DNA from: Natronolimnobius sp. AArcel1
GTDB taxonomy: Archaea > Halobacteriota > Halobacteria > Halobacteriales > Natrialbaceae
NCBI RefSeq assembly: GCF_011043775.1
Contig: NZ_JAAKXY010000001.1
Location: 597,617 to 661,616 of the forward strand
Length of the DNA: 64,000 nucleotides
Direction of reading: 5' to 3'
The position numbers and the translations under genes are program-made. Numbering within the stretch: position 1 is the stretch's first letter; every line of letters begins with the position of its first letter. The notes under the pieces were generated by a model that saw only the letters and a program-made list of their open reading frames with translations, was not told the origin of the DNA and did not search any database. Shown piece after piece: positions 63,766 to 64,000 of the stretch.

Positions 63766-64000
63766 TCACTTCGATGCGAGCAACTCTTCGTTGTCGGGAT
63801 CAGTGAAATCGGGATACATCTCGAGAGTTTTGTACTGTTCAGCGGCTTCGATTCGCCCCGGTCCAAGCACACAAAACGCTGTAGGCGGATGTAGCCCCAT
63901 TCGGATGAAGCAATCCCTGATCTGGCATTTGAGGTAGTGATCAAGGTAGCCACGGAACTCCTCAAGCGGTCCGGGGTCAATCGGTGCGAGTTCGATCAGC
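63766..64000 (-). CDS. Second partner-family gene (partial, runs off the window)
   Basis: On the - strand a frame enters from beyond base 64000 and ends at TGA 63766-63768. Its 77 residues include YLDHYLKCQIRDCFIRMGLH, then PPTAFCVLGPGRIEAAEQYK and LEMYPDFTDPDNEELLASK. These match the C-terminal block of the protein at 62055-62981, so the two are paralogues. The start lies outside the window. An effector gene would be expected further upstream of it. Confidence 0.8.
   Translation of the reverse strand, partial: LIELAPIDPGPLEEFRGYLDHYLKCQIRDCFIRMGLHPPTAFCVLGPGRIEAAEQYKTLEMYPDFTDPDNEELLASK

Noticed and set aside
1-64000. tRNA, rRNA or CRISPR arrays
   Set aside because: No cloverleaf-like conserved T-loop segments, rRNA signatures or regularly spaced direct repeats were seen while reading the intergenic regions. 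A covariance-model search was not possible.

Overview
The window is chromosomal DNA of an extremely halophilic archaeon. Proteins are strongly acidic, third codon positions are G/C-rich, CTCGAG is very frequent, and there are several haloarchaeal hallmarks: RdfA, aIF5A with an agmatinase, deoxyhypusine synthase, HAMP/MCP transducers, leaderless-type promoters and Tat/lipobox signals. The style suggests the Natrialba/Haloterrigena/Natronorubrum group, but this is a guess from composition, not a phylogeny. No rRNA, tRNA, CRISPR array or replication origin was seen.

Layout. 1-5 kb: end of a malic enzyme, glycerate 2-kinase, and a PdxA2-like dehydrogenase/DUF1537 kinase pair that looks like an acid-sugar (threonate/erythronate type) pathway. 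5-9.3 kb: RdfA, a GGQ-bearing Vms1-like release-factor paralogue, a DMT exporter and a FilR1-type regulator. 9.5-12 kb: a transducer whose stop overlaps the start of a seven-helix opsin-like protein lacking the retinal lysine; the gene order is that of htr/sop sensory rhodopsin operons. 12-14.7 kb: purine permease, hypoxanthine/guanine phosphoribosyltransferase, Lrp regulator. 14.7-17.6 kb: a decayed palindrome-rich stretch, a zinc-ribbon membrane protein and its probable TetR regulator, DUF502. 18-30.6 kb: metallophosphoesterase, DrrAB-type ABC exporter, luciferase-like oxidoreductase, DUF4385, HtpX, a nuclease-like accessory gene, GT2, PPOX, HAD, deoxyhypusine synthase and a Lys-rich secreted protein. 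31-45 kb: Nif3-like protein, amidase, aIF5A-SpeB operon, an IS6-like terminal-repeat element carrying a lipoprotein gene, enolase-superfamily protein, a large secreted beta-domain protein, ABC1 kinase, Hsp20, MoeA.

45-64 kb: a contractile injection system (CIS) baseplate operon on the + strand: membrane protein, a 1560-residue disordered protein, LysM baseplate/tube protein, gp27-like hub, gp5-like spike, PAAR tip, gp25, two J proteins and a tail-protein-I-like component. No sheath, tube or AAA+ ATPase gene lies in the window. Convergent to it on the - strand is a polymorphic effector-type region: a truncated eCIS-core (DUF4157) gene, a partner gene, and a second copy of the partner family running off the end.

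Best candidates for something undescribed are (1) the lysine-less opsin-transducer pair at 9481-11966, (2) the CIS operon with its giant disordered protein and the adjoining effector-cassette region at 45-64 kb, and (3) the 697-bp IS6-like element with a lipoprotein cargo at 35769-36465.
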